Shown here: piece after piece, positions 33,088 through 45,592 of the stretch
Layout of the letters: each line of letters begins with the position of its first letter
Position numbering within the stretch: the stretch's first letter is position 1
DNA from: Tachypleus tridentatus
Taxonomy: Eukaryota; Arthropoda; Merostomata; Xiphosura; Limulidae
Length of the DNA: 64,000 nucleotides
Direction of reading: 5' to 3'
NCBI RefSeq assembly: GCF_004210375.1
Contig: NC_134834.1
Coordinates: 89,780,170 to 89,844,169, forward strand
The notes under the pieces: model-generated
What the model was told of the DNA's origin: nothing
The model's database searches: none
Seen by the model: the letters and a program-made list of their open reading frames with translations, nothing else
Program-made: the position numbers and the translations under genes

Positions 33088-33464
33088 TTAAGTTTATTCT
33101 TTTCGTGATGGCAAGGGATGGCTTCAAAGGGGTGGAACCTGAACACTGCAGGCTGAGATCAGCCCTCAGCTCTACACGAGGAAAGGTGGTGGGGACGATC
33201 CTGTCTACTACCGATGGTTTTTTCAGTCTCAACCTGCCTGGCTTGAAATACACGGAATCCAAAACAGTGGGATCCGACACAAAACATAAGCGTTCAAAGT
33301 GATCTTGACAAAGCTTTGCATGGTGTGAAGGAGTCCAGTTCTTCCTATTGACCATTCCTACCCACTGTCGCCACCTTGCCGTTCCTTCTCCTTGCACGGA
33401 AACGAAAGAAGCTTTTGCCCGATGCCGAACCGTTTTTACATACATAAGCAACACAGTAAACCAT
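33088..33464 (-). pseudogene. THAP zinc-finger domain exon, frameshifted
   Basis: ATG at 33464 (minus) opens MVYCVAYVCKNGSASGKSFF, the normal start of a THAP domain with C-X4-C and a conserved FFRF. The reading frame is lost over an A/G-rich stretch near 33400-33380 and resumes as RWRQWVGMVNRKNWTPSHHA, then KLCQDHF (the C-X2-H pair) and later PSVVDRIVPTTFP, equivalent to the AVPTIF box that ends THAP domains. The exon ends with aaacttaaag followed by gtatgtgtg, a strong splice donor at about 33087. THAP domains bind DNA through the C2CH zinc module and occur in host regulators and in domesticated or active P-like transposases. Downstream exons were not found. Confidence 0.75.
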
Positions 33465-33700
33465 GTTATCATAAAACAAACATAAAGTAGCAATATCAAG
33501 ACAAAATAGTCTCACAAAGTATGTAATCTGAAAAAAGCACCGATAGATTTACATAAAACACCAGCACTGAAAGGAACAAAATGGTCGACGCGCAACGAAG
33601 CGTGTCTGGCACGTATTACGTCATAGTTATAAAACGTCACGGAAACAGCCAAGCGACCGAGAGGAGCTTGAGTTCGAAAACACGTATATATTGTTTCATT
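33465..33700 (-). promoter_or_regulatory. CpG-richer segment, possible promoter of the THAP gene
   Basis: Around 33580-33690 the sequence is unusually rich in CpG for this window (gtcgacgcgcaacgaagcgt, acgtcatagttataaaacgtcac, agcgaccgag). It contains two TGACG/CGTCA half-sites and a TATAAC-like element on the minus strand. It lies directly upstream of the THAP start. A 93-codon plus frame here (33581-33862) has no recognised motif. Promoter activity is an inference. Confidence 0.3.
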
Positions 33701-34314
33701 TTTTACTCAAAACTAAAGTGTTTAAAATATGTCAACCACACAGGAATTATACCTAACCAAAGTACAGTTTCTAAGGCAATTATTAAATTTGTTGAAAGTT
33801 CACCTTTAACACGAATCAGGCCTTTACTAAGTACGCCTATATTCGATAAATATATTAATTAACACTAACTTGTGTACATTTTCACAGTAGTTTAAATATT
33901 GTTAAACTTTACTGTACTTAAAATTTTTAAAATATCTAACGTTAGGTTGTAGAGCAATATTATAAAGAATTAACAAATTACTGTCTAAAATGTATAATAA
34001 AGTATACTCACGTTGGTTTGTACGCATGCACCTTTAGGTAGTAGGTGCAAACACATTTTCGGAACAAACAAAAACTCATTTTTTATTGCAACAGAGACAA
34101 ACACTTATATACCAAATACTGACGTTTTAGTCTAAAGAGAAATATCTGTTACCTTTCATTTCGCTCATCAATTACTTTTTATTATTTTATTAAAATTACT
34201 TCATTTTTTTGGATTATTTAAACTGCCTTTTCCACTTATCCAGCGCCTCAGCGATAAGTCAATGAACTTACACGCTAACAAGCGGTACTTAACTATATCC
34301 TAAAGAATTTCATA
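33701..34314. other. Intergenic, nothing recognised
   Basis: AT-rich; no supported feature. Confidence 0.4.
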
Positions 34315-34590
34315 GGCTCGGCATAGCCTAGCGCGTAAGGCGTGTGCCTCGTAGTCCGAGGGTCGCGGGTTCGTGCCCGCGTCGCGCTAAACATGCTCGC
34401 CCTCACAGCCGTGGGGGTGTATAAAGTGACGGTCAATCCCACTATTCGTTGGTTTAGAGTAGCCCAAGAGTTGGCGGTGGGTGGTTATGACTAGCTTCCT
34501 TCCCTCTAGTCTTACACTGCTAAATTAGGGACGGCTAGCACAGATAGCCCTCGAGTAGCTTTGTGCGAAATTCCCAAACAAACAAACAAA
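34315..34590 (+). repeat. tRNA-headed SINE, well preserved
   Basis: The head ggctcggcatagcctagcgc through B box GGGTTCGTGCCC is followed by the full body and an (aaac)n tail (caaacaaacaaacaaa). Confidence 0.88.
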
Positions 34591-35699
34591 TAAAGAATTT
34601 CAAAAGAATAAGAAAAAAGAACGCGTTTTGTTAGCTTAGATGCTTAATTTCGAATCCTTAAAAACGAAAATCAACGATACGACTTTACATGTAACATATT
34701 ATATAGATCTGTTACGGTCGCAATTAATTAATCGTCAAAAGAAATAGGAAATCTTTATTGCATATAAATTATTAAAGTAATATATGTTACGTGTTTGTAT
34801 AGCTACGTAATTAGTATCATAACAATACTATCACAGAACAACAACAACAATAATACATTTACACATTGTTAAACTCATGTCACAGAAGACTTGTAAAATA
34901 GAACATTACAAGCAGTTTCATAATTTTTTAAGAATATTTAAATATCACTCAATTATGTATATTAATTCCGAAGAAGCCGCAAAGGCGAAACATGGTTTGA
35001 ATAAAAATATATTATTTTATATTTAACTGGCATGTAAAGGTCGTTTCTCTGAACTTTATCAAAACATTAAAATAAAGTGCAACAATCATATATTTTCTCT
35101 TAACAACAATTATCTATGTGATATTGTAAACACGTCTTGGTGCAAAGAGTAAAACCTTAGAAACCAGTTCTACAGAAAAGTATCAAAAATATTATAAAAC
35201 AAGTTCCAGATAAAATGGATTTGTTTTCTTTTCTCGAATTAGTCGTATAATTTTTTGTCTACTCAGGCGGATGGAAAAATCGCTCGAACTCGAAAACATG
35301 TATTTACTTTGTGTTTGCGGTATTTTAGTAATGTTAGCTTCAATTTATTTAAGACTCAATCGATCAAATTCCACAAAACATTTGCCAAAAGCCATCAAGC
35401 TGTTGATAAGTTTCCTGTCCGCTACGCTAAAACAGGGGTTCGATTTACTAAGTTCCGACACACTGTACCTTGAAATCGTGTTCCTCATATATATTAAAAA
35501 ATAGCACATAAAGAAAATTACCATGGCTAGAAATTAAAAAAGCTATCTCATATCAGTTATGAACAAGAAATATCCAAATTTTAGGTAAGTAATGAGACTT
35601 CACAAAATTAGATTACATATTTTTTTTTCATAATTAAAAATTGTTTAATTATCTCATGTTAGAAGAATTTCACCGTCAAAGATATGTGGAATTAAGGGA
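34591..35699. other. Intergenic, with a hammerhead-like motif near 34969
   Basis: Mostly AT-rich. At 34969-35000 ccgaagaagccgcaaaggcg and aaac resemble a hammerhead core (CUGANGA, GCC/GGC stem II, GAAAC) with one change in the first box. The overlapping short frames at 35255-35504 have no motif. Confidence 0.35.
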
Positions 35700-36744
35700 A
35701 CTCAAGTGTCCTACACTCTAAGTAAGAAACTATTGGAAGGAACAGACCTCTACTAAAAGTAGAAAGTAACTGGAAGGAAATACACTACACTACAAGTAAG
35801 AAGCTACTGGTAGGGACAGTCCTATACTGTAAGTAGGAAGTAACTGAATAGAAATATACTACACTACAAGTAAGAAGTAACTACTCCAAGTAAGAGTCTG
35901 GAAAGAAGTATACTACAAGTAGGAAGAAAACTGGAAAGAAGTATCCTACACTCTGAGAAAGAAGCTACTGGAAAAAAGTATCATACACTCTGAGTGGGAA
36001 ATATCCAGAAAGAAGAGCTAGCCTTACAGTCTCAGAGAGAAGTAAAAGGAAGGAATAGTTCTACACTCTGCGTGTGAAGTAACAGAAGGAAGAGTTCTAC
36101 ACTCTAATTATCAAGTAACTGGAAGAAAGAGTTATACACACTAGCATGAGAGAAAATGCATGGAAGAGTTCTACACTTTAATTAAGAAATAGCTGGAAGA
36201 GAGAGCATGAGTAACTTGGAAGAGAAGAGTTCTACACTCTAATTGTAAAGTAACTGGAAGGAAGAGTTCTGTACTTACATGTGAAGTGACTAGAGAAGAG
36301 TTCTACATTCTGCGTGTAAAGTAACTATTGGGAAGAGTTCTACACTCTGCCTGTGAAGTAACTGGAATAAAGGGTTCCATACTTCTCGTCTGAAGCAACT
36401 GGAAGGAAGAGTTCTACACTCAAAATAAGAAGTAAATGGAAGGAGGAATTCTACATCCTAAGTAAGAAGGAACTGGAAGATGGAAGAGTTCTACACTCCA
36501 ACTAAGAAGTAAAAAGAAATAGGAGTTCTACACTCTGCATGTAAAGAAACTGAAAGAATGAGTTCTACACTCTAACCAGCAAGTAACTGAAAGGAAGATT
36601 TCTGCACTCTAATTATCAAGTAACTGAAAGGAAGAGTTCTACACTTCAACTGAGAAGTAACCAGAAGGATCAGTTCTACACTCTAAATAGTAAGTAACTG
36701 AATTAATGAGTTCTACACTCTAAATAGTAAGTAACTGAATTAAT

Positions 36745-36905
36745 GAGTTCTACACTCTTTGCACGAAGCGTTTGTGTGTTGTTTTTATAGGAAAGCAACA
36801 TTAGGCTATCTGCTAAGAACACCGAGGGGAGTCGAACACCTGATTTTAGCGTTGTAAATTCGTAGACATACCGTAGTACTAGCAGGGTGCTCGCATGAAG
36901 CAACT
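36745..36905 (-). repeat. Second-family SINE inside the minisatellite, copy 1
   Basis: Plus strand: gtttgtgtgttgtttttata, ggctatctgctaagaacacc, gtcgaacacctgattttagc, gttgtaaattcgtagacata. On minus, the latter is a tRNA-like head. Very similar to 37655-37805, including the flanks. Confidence 0.65.
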
Positions 36906-37654
36906 AGAAAAAAAAAACTAACAAGTAACTGGAAGGAGGAGTTCTGCGCTCTGCATGTGAAGAAACTGAAAGAAAGAGTTCTACACTCTAACTAACAAGT
37001 AACCAGAAGGAGGAGTTCTGTACTCTACATGTGATGTAACTGAAAGAAAGAATTCTACACTCTAACCAACAAGTAACTGGAAGGAAGAGATCTACATTCT
37101 AATGTCCAAGTTACTGGAAGGAAGAGTTCTACACCCTAACTAACAAGTAACTATAAGAGTTATACAATATTTGCATGAAGCAAATGGATGGATGAGCTCC
37201 ACTTTTTAATCAAGAAGTAACTGAAAGAAAGAGTTCTATTGTTTTCGTATGAAGTAAATGGAGAGAAGAGTTCTGCACTCTGTGTGTAAAGTAACTGGAA
37301 GGAAGAGTTCTGTACTAAGCATTTGAGATGATTAGAAGTGGAAGGAAGAGTTCTGTACTAAGCATTTGAGATGATTAGAAGTAAGAATTCTACACGATGC
37401 GTGTGAAGTAGCTATAAGGAAGAGTTCTACACTCTGCATGTGAAGTAACTGAAAGAAAGAGTTCTACACTCTAACCAACAAGTTACAGGAAGGAAGAGTT
37501 CTACACTTCAACTCATAAGTAACCAGAAGGAGGAGTTCTACACTCTAACCAACAAGTAACTGTAAGGAAGAATTCTACACTCCAACTGAGAAGTAACCAA
37601 AAGGAGGAGTTCTACACTCTGCATGTGAAGTAACTGAAAGAATGAGTTATACAT

Positions 37655-37805
37655 TTTTGCATAAAGCGTTTGTGTTTGTTTTCTTACAGCAAAGTTACAT
37701 CAAGCTGTCTGCTCTGCACACCGAGGGAAATCGAACACCTGATTTTGGCGTTGTAAATCCGTAGACATACCGTAGTACTAACGTGGGGCTCGCATTAAGC
37801 AACTA
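37655..37805 (-). repeat. Second-family SINE inside the minisatellite, copy 2
   Basis: Same insert as at 36745, with the same left flank (gcataaagcgtttgtgtttg) and right flank (gcaactaggaaaacaactaa). It was therefore probably duplicated with the minisatellite rather than inserted twice. Confidence 0.65.
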
Positions 37806-37915
37806 GGAAAACAACTAACAAGTGACTGGAAGAAAGAGTTCTACAATCTAACTAACAAGTAACTGGAAGGAAGTGTTCTACACTATAAATAACAAGTAAC
37901 TGGAAGGAAGTGTTC

Positions 37916-39783
37916 TAATAATAAGTGTTTTTAATAATTTGATTGAGACTTGATTTTAACACCATTGAATTATTTTTCATTCATTTTAAATAGGTTTATA
38001 TACTAACTTTACTTGCATATTATGTAAAGCCTAATGTTAAGATCTTAACTCTCTGGCATTATTTGGCGTTGTTTTCAAATTGTTTTAAATATTCAATGTA
38101 TTAAAAAATACAACTACTTAATCCTCTTTCTAACTTATATCTCTTTTGTTATTATATATATAAACAAATGTATTAATATTTATGTAATAACTTGTTATTA
38201 AAGCGAGTTTTATTCATTATTAGGTTTAATTTGTAACGCCATCTATTTTGTGTGTGAAATTCCATGTCGAACAGCGTGTTTTAAGTGTAAGGATTGGACT
38301 ACACTTTATAATAAGGTTTGTAGCCCAATTTCTAACATGATGTTTTCATAGATCGTATTGGGTAAACTTTTCACTACCAGTTATAAAATTTTGTTTCTTA
38401 ATATTTTTCCTAAAGTATAATTAGAAGTTAACAACAGTAATAGAACTGTTTTTGCTTATATTTGTCACAGATCATATACTTGGTATTTATCAAATAAAAG
38501 TAAAGTTAAATACAAATTTAATCACAGCTCCATCAGTATACCTAAAAGTAATTTAGTACAAACTTTCTGAACAACTGTAGGTAATAACTCAAACGTATTA
38601 TCTTGAAATATACTTGTGATTATATTACCCTCATGACTTAATTATGTAACTCTTGTGTTCTTTAAAATTTTTTGTTGTTGTTTCTTGTTAACTTTGGTAT
38701 GGTGGAATTAATCTCCATATTAAATCATTAACAGAAAAAGTTTTAGAAAAAAAAACAAATACAGTAATTTTAGACATTTTTTCAGAGCTACATCTCAACA
38801 CTGTACATTTTTTTACATAAAACATCTTTTCATTTTTAACAGTAATTTGTTATATCATTTCTTCATATCATTGTGGTCGATTTCATCTAGAATCAAACTG
38901 AGCTTACGAACAGAGACTGTATAAACAAAATTAAAATATATATTTATGTTTAAAGAAATTACAGCTTTCTAAAGAGTTAGAACAATTGCAGTGATTGTTT
39001 TTTGCTATTAATTTCTTTATTATTTGACGTAACTTGTAGTGATAGATATTTTATTTGTATATATGTGTTAAACATCTCTTTCCACTAGAAGTTAAATTGA
39101 AAAAACAGTTGTGATATACAGGCCTAATGCATTCTTTAATTGGCTATAATCTCTACTATAATGTTGCTTATTCCACAAAATATAAATTTTATTGGTTGAT
39201 TCAAAAGGTTCTTAAAATCACTGTATACAGTATAGAATTTGCTATTTATAATATTCTTATATATCTTTATTTTAAATATTAACAGTTTCTTTCTTTCTTT
39301 TTTCTTCTAAGTTTTTCCTTTATATACTGATAACATCTAAATAAAATGCAGAACAAATGAAGTTTGAAATGAATAAGAGCTAAAGCAGTGTTTCTAATTA
39401 AATTATTTCAAATTAATGTTTCTAAGATAAATTTATGGTAATCTTGTTACTGTATTTTTTATCTAAAGAATAAGGGGTCACTTCTTTATGATAATTTTAT
39501 CAGTTTATTACTTTTTAAACATTAAGGAATAACTTATTTTACATTTTATTTTGATAGAATAAAATTAGAAAGTTAGAAAAAAAAAGCCATTTGTGAAGAT
39601 TAGAAAAAAGTTAAATCATCTTACGCTTGTCCAAATTTGTTTCATTTATTAACTTATCTTTGCTTTTACACATTGAATTATAATTAGGACAAGAGAATGG
39701 TAGGAAAAATTGCATACCATGTTAAGTCTTTAATTTGATGAATATCTTTTGATAGTTCAGCTATTCATGAATTTCAACTTAAA
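37916..39783. other. AT-rich intergenic sequence, no gene seen
   Basis: About 1.9 kb of very AT-rich sequence with no open frame above 60 codons and no matched repeat. Confidence 0.6.
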
Positions 39784-40259
39784 ACCCCTCAGTGTTGATT
39801 CCTGCACATGGTGAGGGGACCTTTCAGGGAAGGTTCTGTTCTATCAGTTTATCTCCTCTAAGATCTAAATATTCATCCACGTATTTGCCATGCATGACAA
39901 CCCGTGAAAGGGAGGAGAGTATCCTCGTGGTTCAGGGGTCCAAACCTAACACACCACTTTGGCATTGAATTCCTGTAGACGGGAAGCCTTTGGGTGACCC
40001 CCCTTGGGTCAGTCGGCTAGTCCACTTGGGTTAAGGTCAACCAAGTTCCATTGTTGGATGTTCTCAACAGGTGTTGTGGACATTGTATCTGATGCTGGTG
40101 TTTGGGTATAGAGCTCATGAAACCCTGGCATTGCTGCAGTGTCCTTGTTTGACACTGTAGTGCATCCCCTTCTAGGACTCCATGGTGGGTGGGGACAGTG
40201 GGCTCCGAAATATTTTTTTTTATAATGGATCCTCCATATAAAAACTTTAAACAATGGTG

Positions 40260-41150
40260 AAAAACAGTCCATAGGTAAACGACCACGTCTTGATGATTCT
40301 GAACAGCAATCTTCAACATCTGTAACACCTGTTGTACCTCATTTTCTTATACTACAGTCTTTTTCAAACAAACCCTCAGGGGAGATGTCTCCATTTTCAT
40401 TCAGAAGAGACTAGAGGGACTTGCCGTCTCTCCAAAGTTAGGAAAGAAGCTTCAATCTGGTGACATATTAGTGGAAACATCCACATCTCAACACAGTGAA
40501 CTTCTCTTGCATTCAAAGGTGATTGGGGATATACCTATTGAGGTTACACCTCATGCTGCTTTGAATTCATCACAAGGAGTTATTGTTGAGAGGGATTTGA
40601 GTAACATCCCCTGTCAGAGATTCTTGCTGGTTTCTCCACTCAAGGAGTTACTGCAGTGAGTTGTATCTCCACTCACAAAGATGAAATTACGATACGGACC
40701 AATATCCTAATTCTGACATTTACATCACCACGTCCACCTACCATCACAAAGGCAGCTTATCTCAATTGCAGGGTACGGCCATACATTCCAAACCCTCTTT
40801 GTTTTCAGTGTCAGCGGTTCAGCCACTAAAAACGTCATGTCGTGGTTCCCTGACATGTGCTTGTTGTGGTAGCAAGGACCATGATGCCTATGAGTTTGAA
40901 ACGGACCCTCACTGCGACAATTGCAATGGATTTCACCCATCCTACTTTCGTTCTTGCCCTAAATGGTTGGAAAAAGAGGTGCAGCATTTAAAACCATTCA
41001 TAACATTACTTATCCTGTGGTTCAAAAGTTGCTGTCCACCACTTCATCTTGGACGTATGTTGCTGCACGTTTTTCCGCTACTATTGTGAGAGTGCAGACG
41101 GATCTCTCTGTGCCTCCAAAAGAATTGTTCTCAAAATAAATGAAAAGTCT
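40260..41150 (+). pseudogene. LINE ORF1 with CCHC knuckles, broken
   Basis: Fragments in different frames read GVIVERDLSNIP, FSTQGVTAV, LTFTSPRPPTTITKAAYLNCRV and RPYIPNPLCFQCQRFSHS. Then comes a knuckle region with CRGSLTCACCGSKDHDAYEF, CDNCNGFHPSYFRSCPKWL and later QTDLSVPPKELFSK. The CX2C..H...C spacing identifies zinc knuckles of a gag-like ORF1. One knuckle cysteine is replaced (DAYEF for DAYEC-type). Several indels break the frame. Confidence 0.75.
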
Positions 41151-41482
41151 TTTGACCTCCGTGGTGAAAAAACGTTGATGAATCAACTTTAACACTTATC
41201 TCTGTCCCTTATATACATTCCATCAAATCCTAAGATCCATTTTCTTTGGTTTCAGTTACAGGCATTTCCTCTGATACATCTTCTTCTCCCACCCCAAGAT
41301 GCAAAACAATCATTCGTCGTCCTCAGTCACTGGAATCCACTTCCAACAGCAAAGACCTGCTAATTCGACCCAGCGCAGGGTTCATGTAGGTCGATAGATC
41401 TCCCTCGAATAAAGATAGTAAAGAAAAAACATGGTCATAAACAGAAGTGTTCTTCACCCAATTTACCTACATGTAAGTAAAA

Positions 41483-44400
41483 ATGGCCATTTTGATAATA
41501 TGGAACTGTTGAGGTTTATGTTCTAATTTGGATGACATCAAAACACTAATTGCTTCCAATCATCCTGTATGTCTTTTCTTACAGGAAACATTTCTGAAAC
41601 CTGCTGATAGTCATCATTCGGCAGTTTTCTTTGTACAGAAATGACAGGCTGAGTGATGGAAGAGTGTAAAGAGGATTGGCACTGTTGGTTGATCAGCATG
41701 TACCACTCTGTCTATGCCACTCGACACACCCTTAGAGGCCATAGCCATATGTGTTTTCTTGAGTCATACCATTACTGTTTATTCTCTCTACCTGTTGCTT
41801 GGAGAGCCATGATCAATCAGATGTTGATATTCTCATTGAACAGTTGCTTGCCGTCTCCCTTTTTCATCCAGGGGAACTTTAATAGAAATCATCCCCTCTG
41901 GGGAAGTGCTGATATTGATAAGAGGGGTCACTCTGTAAATTTTATGCTCTCTGATCACAACCTTTCTCTTTTCAATACTGGTTCTTTTACTTATTTTCAT
42001 GCACCTAGTCAGTCCTTTACTGCTATTGATCTCTCAGTTTGCTCCCCTTCACTTTTCTCCCATTTTTCATGGAGTGTTGACAATAATTCAAGAGGCAGTG
42101 ATTATTTTCCCATAAGTTTGAGAGAAGCTGGCTGTAGTCGATGCCATTTGACTCACGTACCACGGTGGAAGCTGGATTACCCAAACTGGCCCTCTTTCAC
42201 TGCTCTTGCTGAACATGATCCTGTCATCATCTGTAAGCCATCAATAGATAACTGTGTGGCAACAGTAACTGACTGTATTATACAGACAAATACCCAATGT
42301 ATTCCTAAAACCTAGACATACTACCACGATATCCTCATCCGTGGTAGAATCCTGTCTGCCACATGGCATAGAAGGCTCAAAAACAGTCCGGAGATACTTT
42401 CTGTAGATATCTCACACCCTCAAACCGCATCGCATTCCAGCAGGCTTGTACACATGCTCGGTGGGTAAGATGAATTGGGCAGAGCGATCACCTATTTCCT
42501 TTTGAGCTGATTATCTCTGTAACTATACTCATTCCATTATACTGGTGAAACTCACTCTGGCCCTTCATCAGTCTAGCAGTACATTGGTTGGACCTGATTA
42601 TGTACACTATGAAATGCTGTGCCATCTATCTCCTGCTTCTCTTCCTATTCTTCTGATTGTTTTTAACGGGATCTGGCAGGAGAATGTTTTTCCTGATGCA
42701 TGGCTCCAGGCTATTTTAGTACCTTTCTCTAAGCCTGGGAAGAATTCCAAGATTCCTTCAAACAGCCATGCAATTGCTTTGATGAGCTGTCTATGTAAGA
42801 TCTTAGAGAGGATAGTTAATGCTCGTCATGTTTGGTTCTTCGAATGAACCCCCTTTTGCCCACCCAGTGTGAGTTCCGATGATAGCTCTCCCCTGTGGAT
42901 CAACTAATTTGACTTGAAACGTCAATCAGAGAAGCCTTTCTCAAACGACAACATCTTGTATCAATAATCATTGACATTGAGAAGGCTTATGACATAACAT
43001 GGAGGTATGGCATTTTGTGAGACCTTCGAATATATGTGGGTTACGTGGCTATTTACTCATTTTTATTAAAAACTTTTTAATGGACAAGAGATTCCAAGTT
43101 TGTGTGGGTTCGACACTTCCCAGTTATTTTCTACAGGAAGTTGGAGTCCCTCAGAACTGTGCTTTGAGTGTCACACTTTTGAGTATAAAGATTAATGCCA
43201 TCACTGAACAACTCTTTCTCACTATTGCAAATGGGATCTATGTTGACGACTTTTACATCTCATGTCAGTTGTCAAACATAAGGTATATTGAGCAGCAGCT
43301 ACAGACTGCCCTCAATCATTTATTGAAGTAGACCACAGTAAACGGTTTTAACTTCTCTCTCTCTCTCTTTAAAACCATTTGCACGAACTTTTGTCACCAA
43401 TGGAGTATTCACCCTGATCCTGAACTCCGTATCGGTGAAGTTGTGCTGCCTGTGGTCCCTGAGAACAATGTCTTAGGGTTTAACTTTGACCATAAGCTGA
43501 CCTTTTTACCACACATCAAGCAGCTACGAGTCAAATCTACAAGAGCACTGAACATCCTCCATGTACTCTCTTCCACCACTTGGTGAGTGAATCGATGTTC
43601 TGTGCTAAAGGTATATAATGCTGTTATTCAATTAAAACTCGAGTATGAGTCACTAGTCTATGGCTCTGCCAGGACCTTGGCCTTAAAAGATGCTGGACTC
43701 CATTAATCATCGAGGACCTAGGCTCTGTACTGGGGCTTTCTGCAATTTACCAGATCAGAGCTTATACATAGAGTCTCATGAACCTTATTTGCACCTCTCC
43801 TGTTTGCAACTGTCTTTACTATATGCTTCAAATCTTCGTTCCTTACCAAAGCATCCCACCTGGGGTTGTGTTTTCATTCCTCAGTAGGCCATACTTTTCA
43901 GAATAGATGATCTGCCATTGGTCCTTTTGGTTTTCGTATTCAGGTGTAGTTGGATGAATTCGGTCTGTCCTTGGATAACATTGCTGTATCCACTGGTAGG
44001 CCCATCCCACCATGGCTTCTTACAGTTTCCAAATGTGACCTAACTTTAAGTCATCTGAGAAAAGCAGATACTCTCGATTGGAAATACTATGTATTATTTG
44101 CTGAACATCTTTCGAATCTTCCTTCAATTCCTATTTATATGGATTGTTCAAGATCAGGTGACACTGTGGGCTCTCTCATGGCTTGTTGAGATTTGGTGGT
44201 TGTGCACAGATTCCCCTCTACAGCTTCTGTGTTCACTGCTGAACTGTATTTCATTTCTCTTGCCCTGGATCACATAGAATCTAAGCAGTACTCAAACTGC
44301 GCTATTTAGACTGACTCGCTTAGTTCTCTACTGGCTCTGGAATCGTTTAATGTCAGTTCATACCATTTTCTCGCCGATATTCAAAACTGACTGGCCCATT

Positions 44401-44987
44401 TCTCTTTAACATCTACTTCTATCCAGTTCTGGATACCAGGCCACGTTGCTATTCGCTGGAATGAGCTTGCCAACACCGCAGCTAAATCTATCTGCTTTGG
44501 CACTGTCACTGCTGTGACTGTTCCATACATGGACTATGGTCCTGTATTCAAGGCTCGGCTCTGTGCCAGCTGGCAGTCGACTTGGAGTGAGCAACGTGAA
44601 AACAAGCTTTTCTAAATAAAACCCTATATTGGACTTTGGCCATCTTGCTTCTGTAAAGATCGGAAAGAGGAAGTTGTTCTACCTAGACTATGCATTCGTC
44701 ACGGCTTTTTAACTCATCATTTTCTTTTATCTGGAACTGATGCACCAATATTTACTCTGTGTTACACTTAGGTCACGTTAAGCCACATTCTACTTTCTTG
44801 CTGTTGTGACGACTCTCAACGACAAAACCATTTTAAACATGTTATCTCCTAAGGTTTGTCCATAATGTTAGACAGTGTTATTGGTGATGATGACACTGTC
44901 CACCTTAGAAATGTTTTTAGTTTTTCAAAGGCCATTAATCTTTTTAATGCCAGTTCAGTTTTTAATTTATACATTAGACCTTTTTAA
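41483..44987 (+). pseudogene. LINE ORF2: endonuclease, RT and RNase H, broken
   Basis: Starts MAILIIWNC-stop-GLCSNLDDIK and LFLQETFLKPAD (AP-like endonuclease). It continues with GNFNRNHPLWGSADIDKRG and SDYFPISL near 41870-42120. RT pieces follow: ILVPFSKPGKN at about 42715, DIEKAYDITW at about 42975, GVPQNCALSVTLLSI at about 43145, IYVDDFYISC (FVDD-type catalytic motif) at about 43240. RNase H residues appear at YMDCSRSGDTVGS (44135; TDGS-type), TDSLSSLLALESF and WIPGHVAIRWNELAN (44310-44480). It ends near IRPF-stop at 44987. About 1,170 codons in the original frame, with many stops and indels. Confidence 0.82.
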
Positions 44988-45317
44988 TGTGATTACCCTT
45001 TAAGAATTGCAGTCCATCTAGTTCGATTTGAAATTACAAAATGGCCATAACATCAAATAACTCGAAACTAGGACTGGAAAGGACAACTTCAGGTGACTAA
45101 CGCTGCTGTTTGGACTACGCAGAAGTCATCCTTGCGAGTTCTTATTAAGATTTTGCTACAAGTTTTTAAAACTTTTATTACTTTACTGTTTGAAAATAGC
45201 CATAACGTCAAATAACTCTGAATCTGTACTGGAAAAGCCAACTTCAAGTGACTTACAATGGTTTTTGCACTAACCTATTAGTCTTCCTGGTGAGTTATGA
45301 TTATTACAGTCACGCTT

Positions 45318-45392
45318 GTTTGTTTTTGTTTGGTTTTGGAATTTCGGACAAAGCTACTCCAGGGCTATCTATAGAACGTCCTTTCCAACTTG
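45318..45392 (-). repeat. SINE tail fragment
   Basis: cttgtttgtttttgtttgg, then tttcggacaaagctactcca and gggctatct match the reverse complement of the common SINE tail. It is inserted in the LINE 3' UTR. Confidence 0.6.
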
Positions 45393-45592
45393 AATTACTG
45401 TAGGTTTTCTCTTGATTTTGTAGACTAGATGTAATCATTGGTTTTATGCTATTTATGTGTTTTTTAAACTTTGTTTTGTTTTACCTTAATTTCCTTTTAT
45501 GAATTTTACTAAATTTACTTTAACTTTTCATCAGATAGCCCAGCTGCTTTGTGCCATAAGATACCAAATCAACCAACCAACCATTATTTGAT

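Larger units (their letters stand above)
35700..37915. repeat. Minisatellite, unit about 37 bp, with two embedded SINE copies
   Basis: Dozens of diverged units of the type gagttctacactct + aacnaacaagtaac + tggaaggaa. The period is shown by exact neighbouring copies at 36672-36745 (ttctacactctaaatagtaa and following) and by a 45-bp doublet near 37290-37380. Divergence is higher to the left. It encodes no long frame. The array is interrupted at 36745-36905 and 37655-37805 by related SINE-like inserts. Confidence 0.9.
39784..45592 (+). mobile_element. Decayed LINE with RNase H domain
   Basis: About 5.8 kb, distinctly less AT-rich than its flanks. It has a 5' UTR of about 480 bp, a CCHC ORF1, an ORF2 with endonuclease, RT and RNase H, and a 3' UTR with a 155-bp duplicated segment (45039 and 45194: aaatrgccataacrtcaaat). 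It ends in a short (aacc)n tail (aaatcaaccaaccaaccatt) at 45592. The RNase H domain suggests an I-group LINE or relative. Frames are broken throughout. Confidence 0.85.

Noticed and set aside
35700-37915. Regularly repeated units resembling a CRISPR array
   Set aside because: The units are degenerate throughout with no constant repeat plus unique spacer, and the host is a eukaryote; this is a minisatellite.
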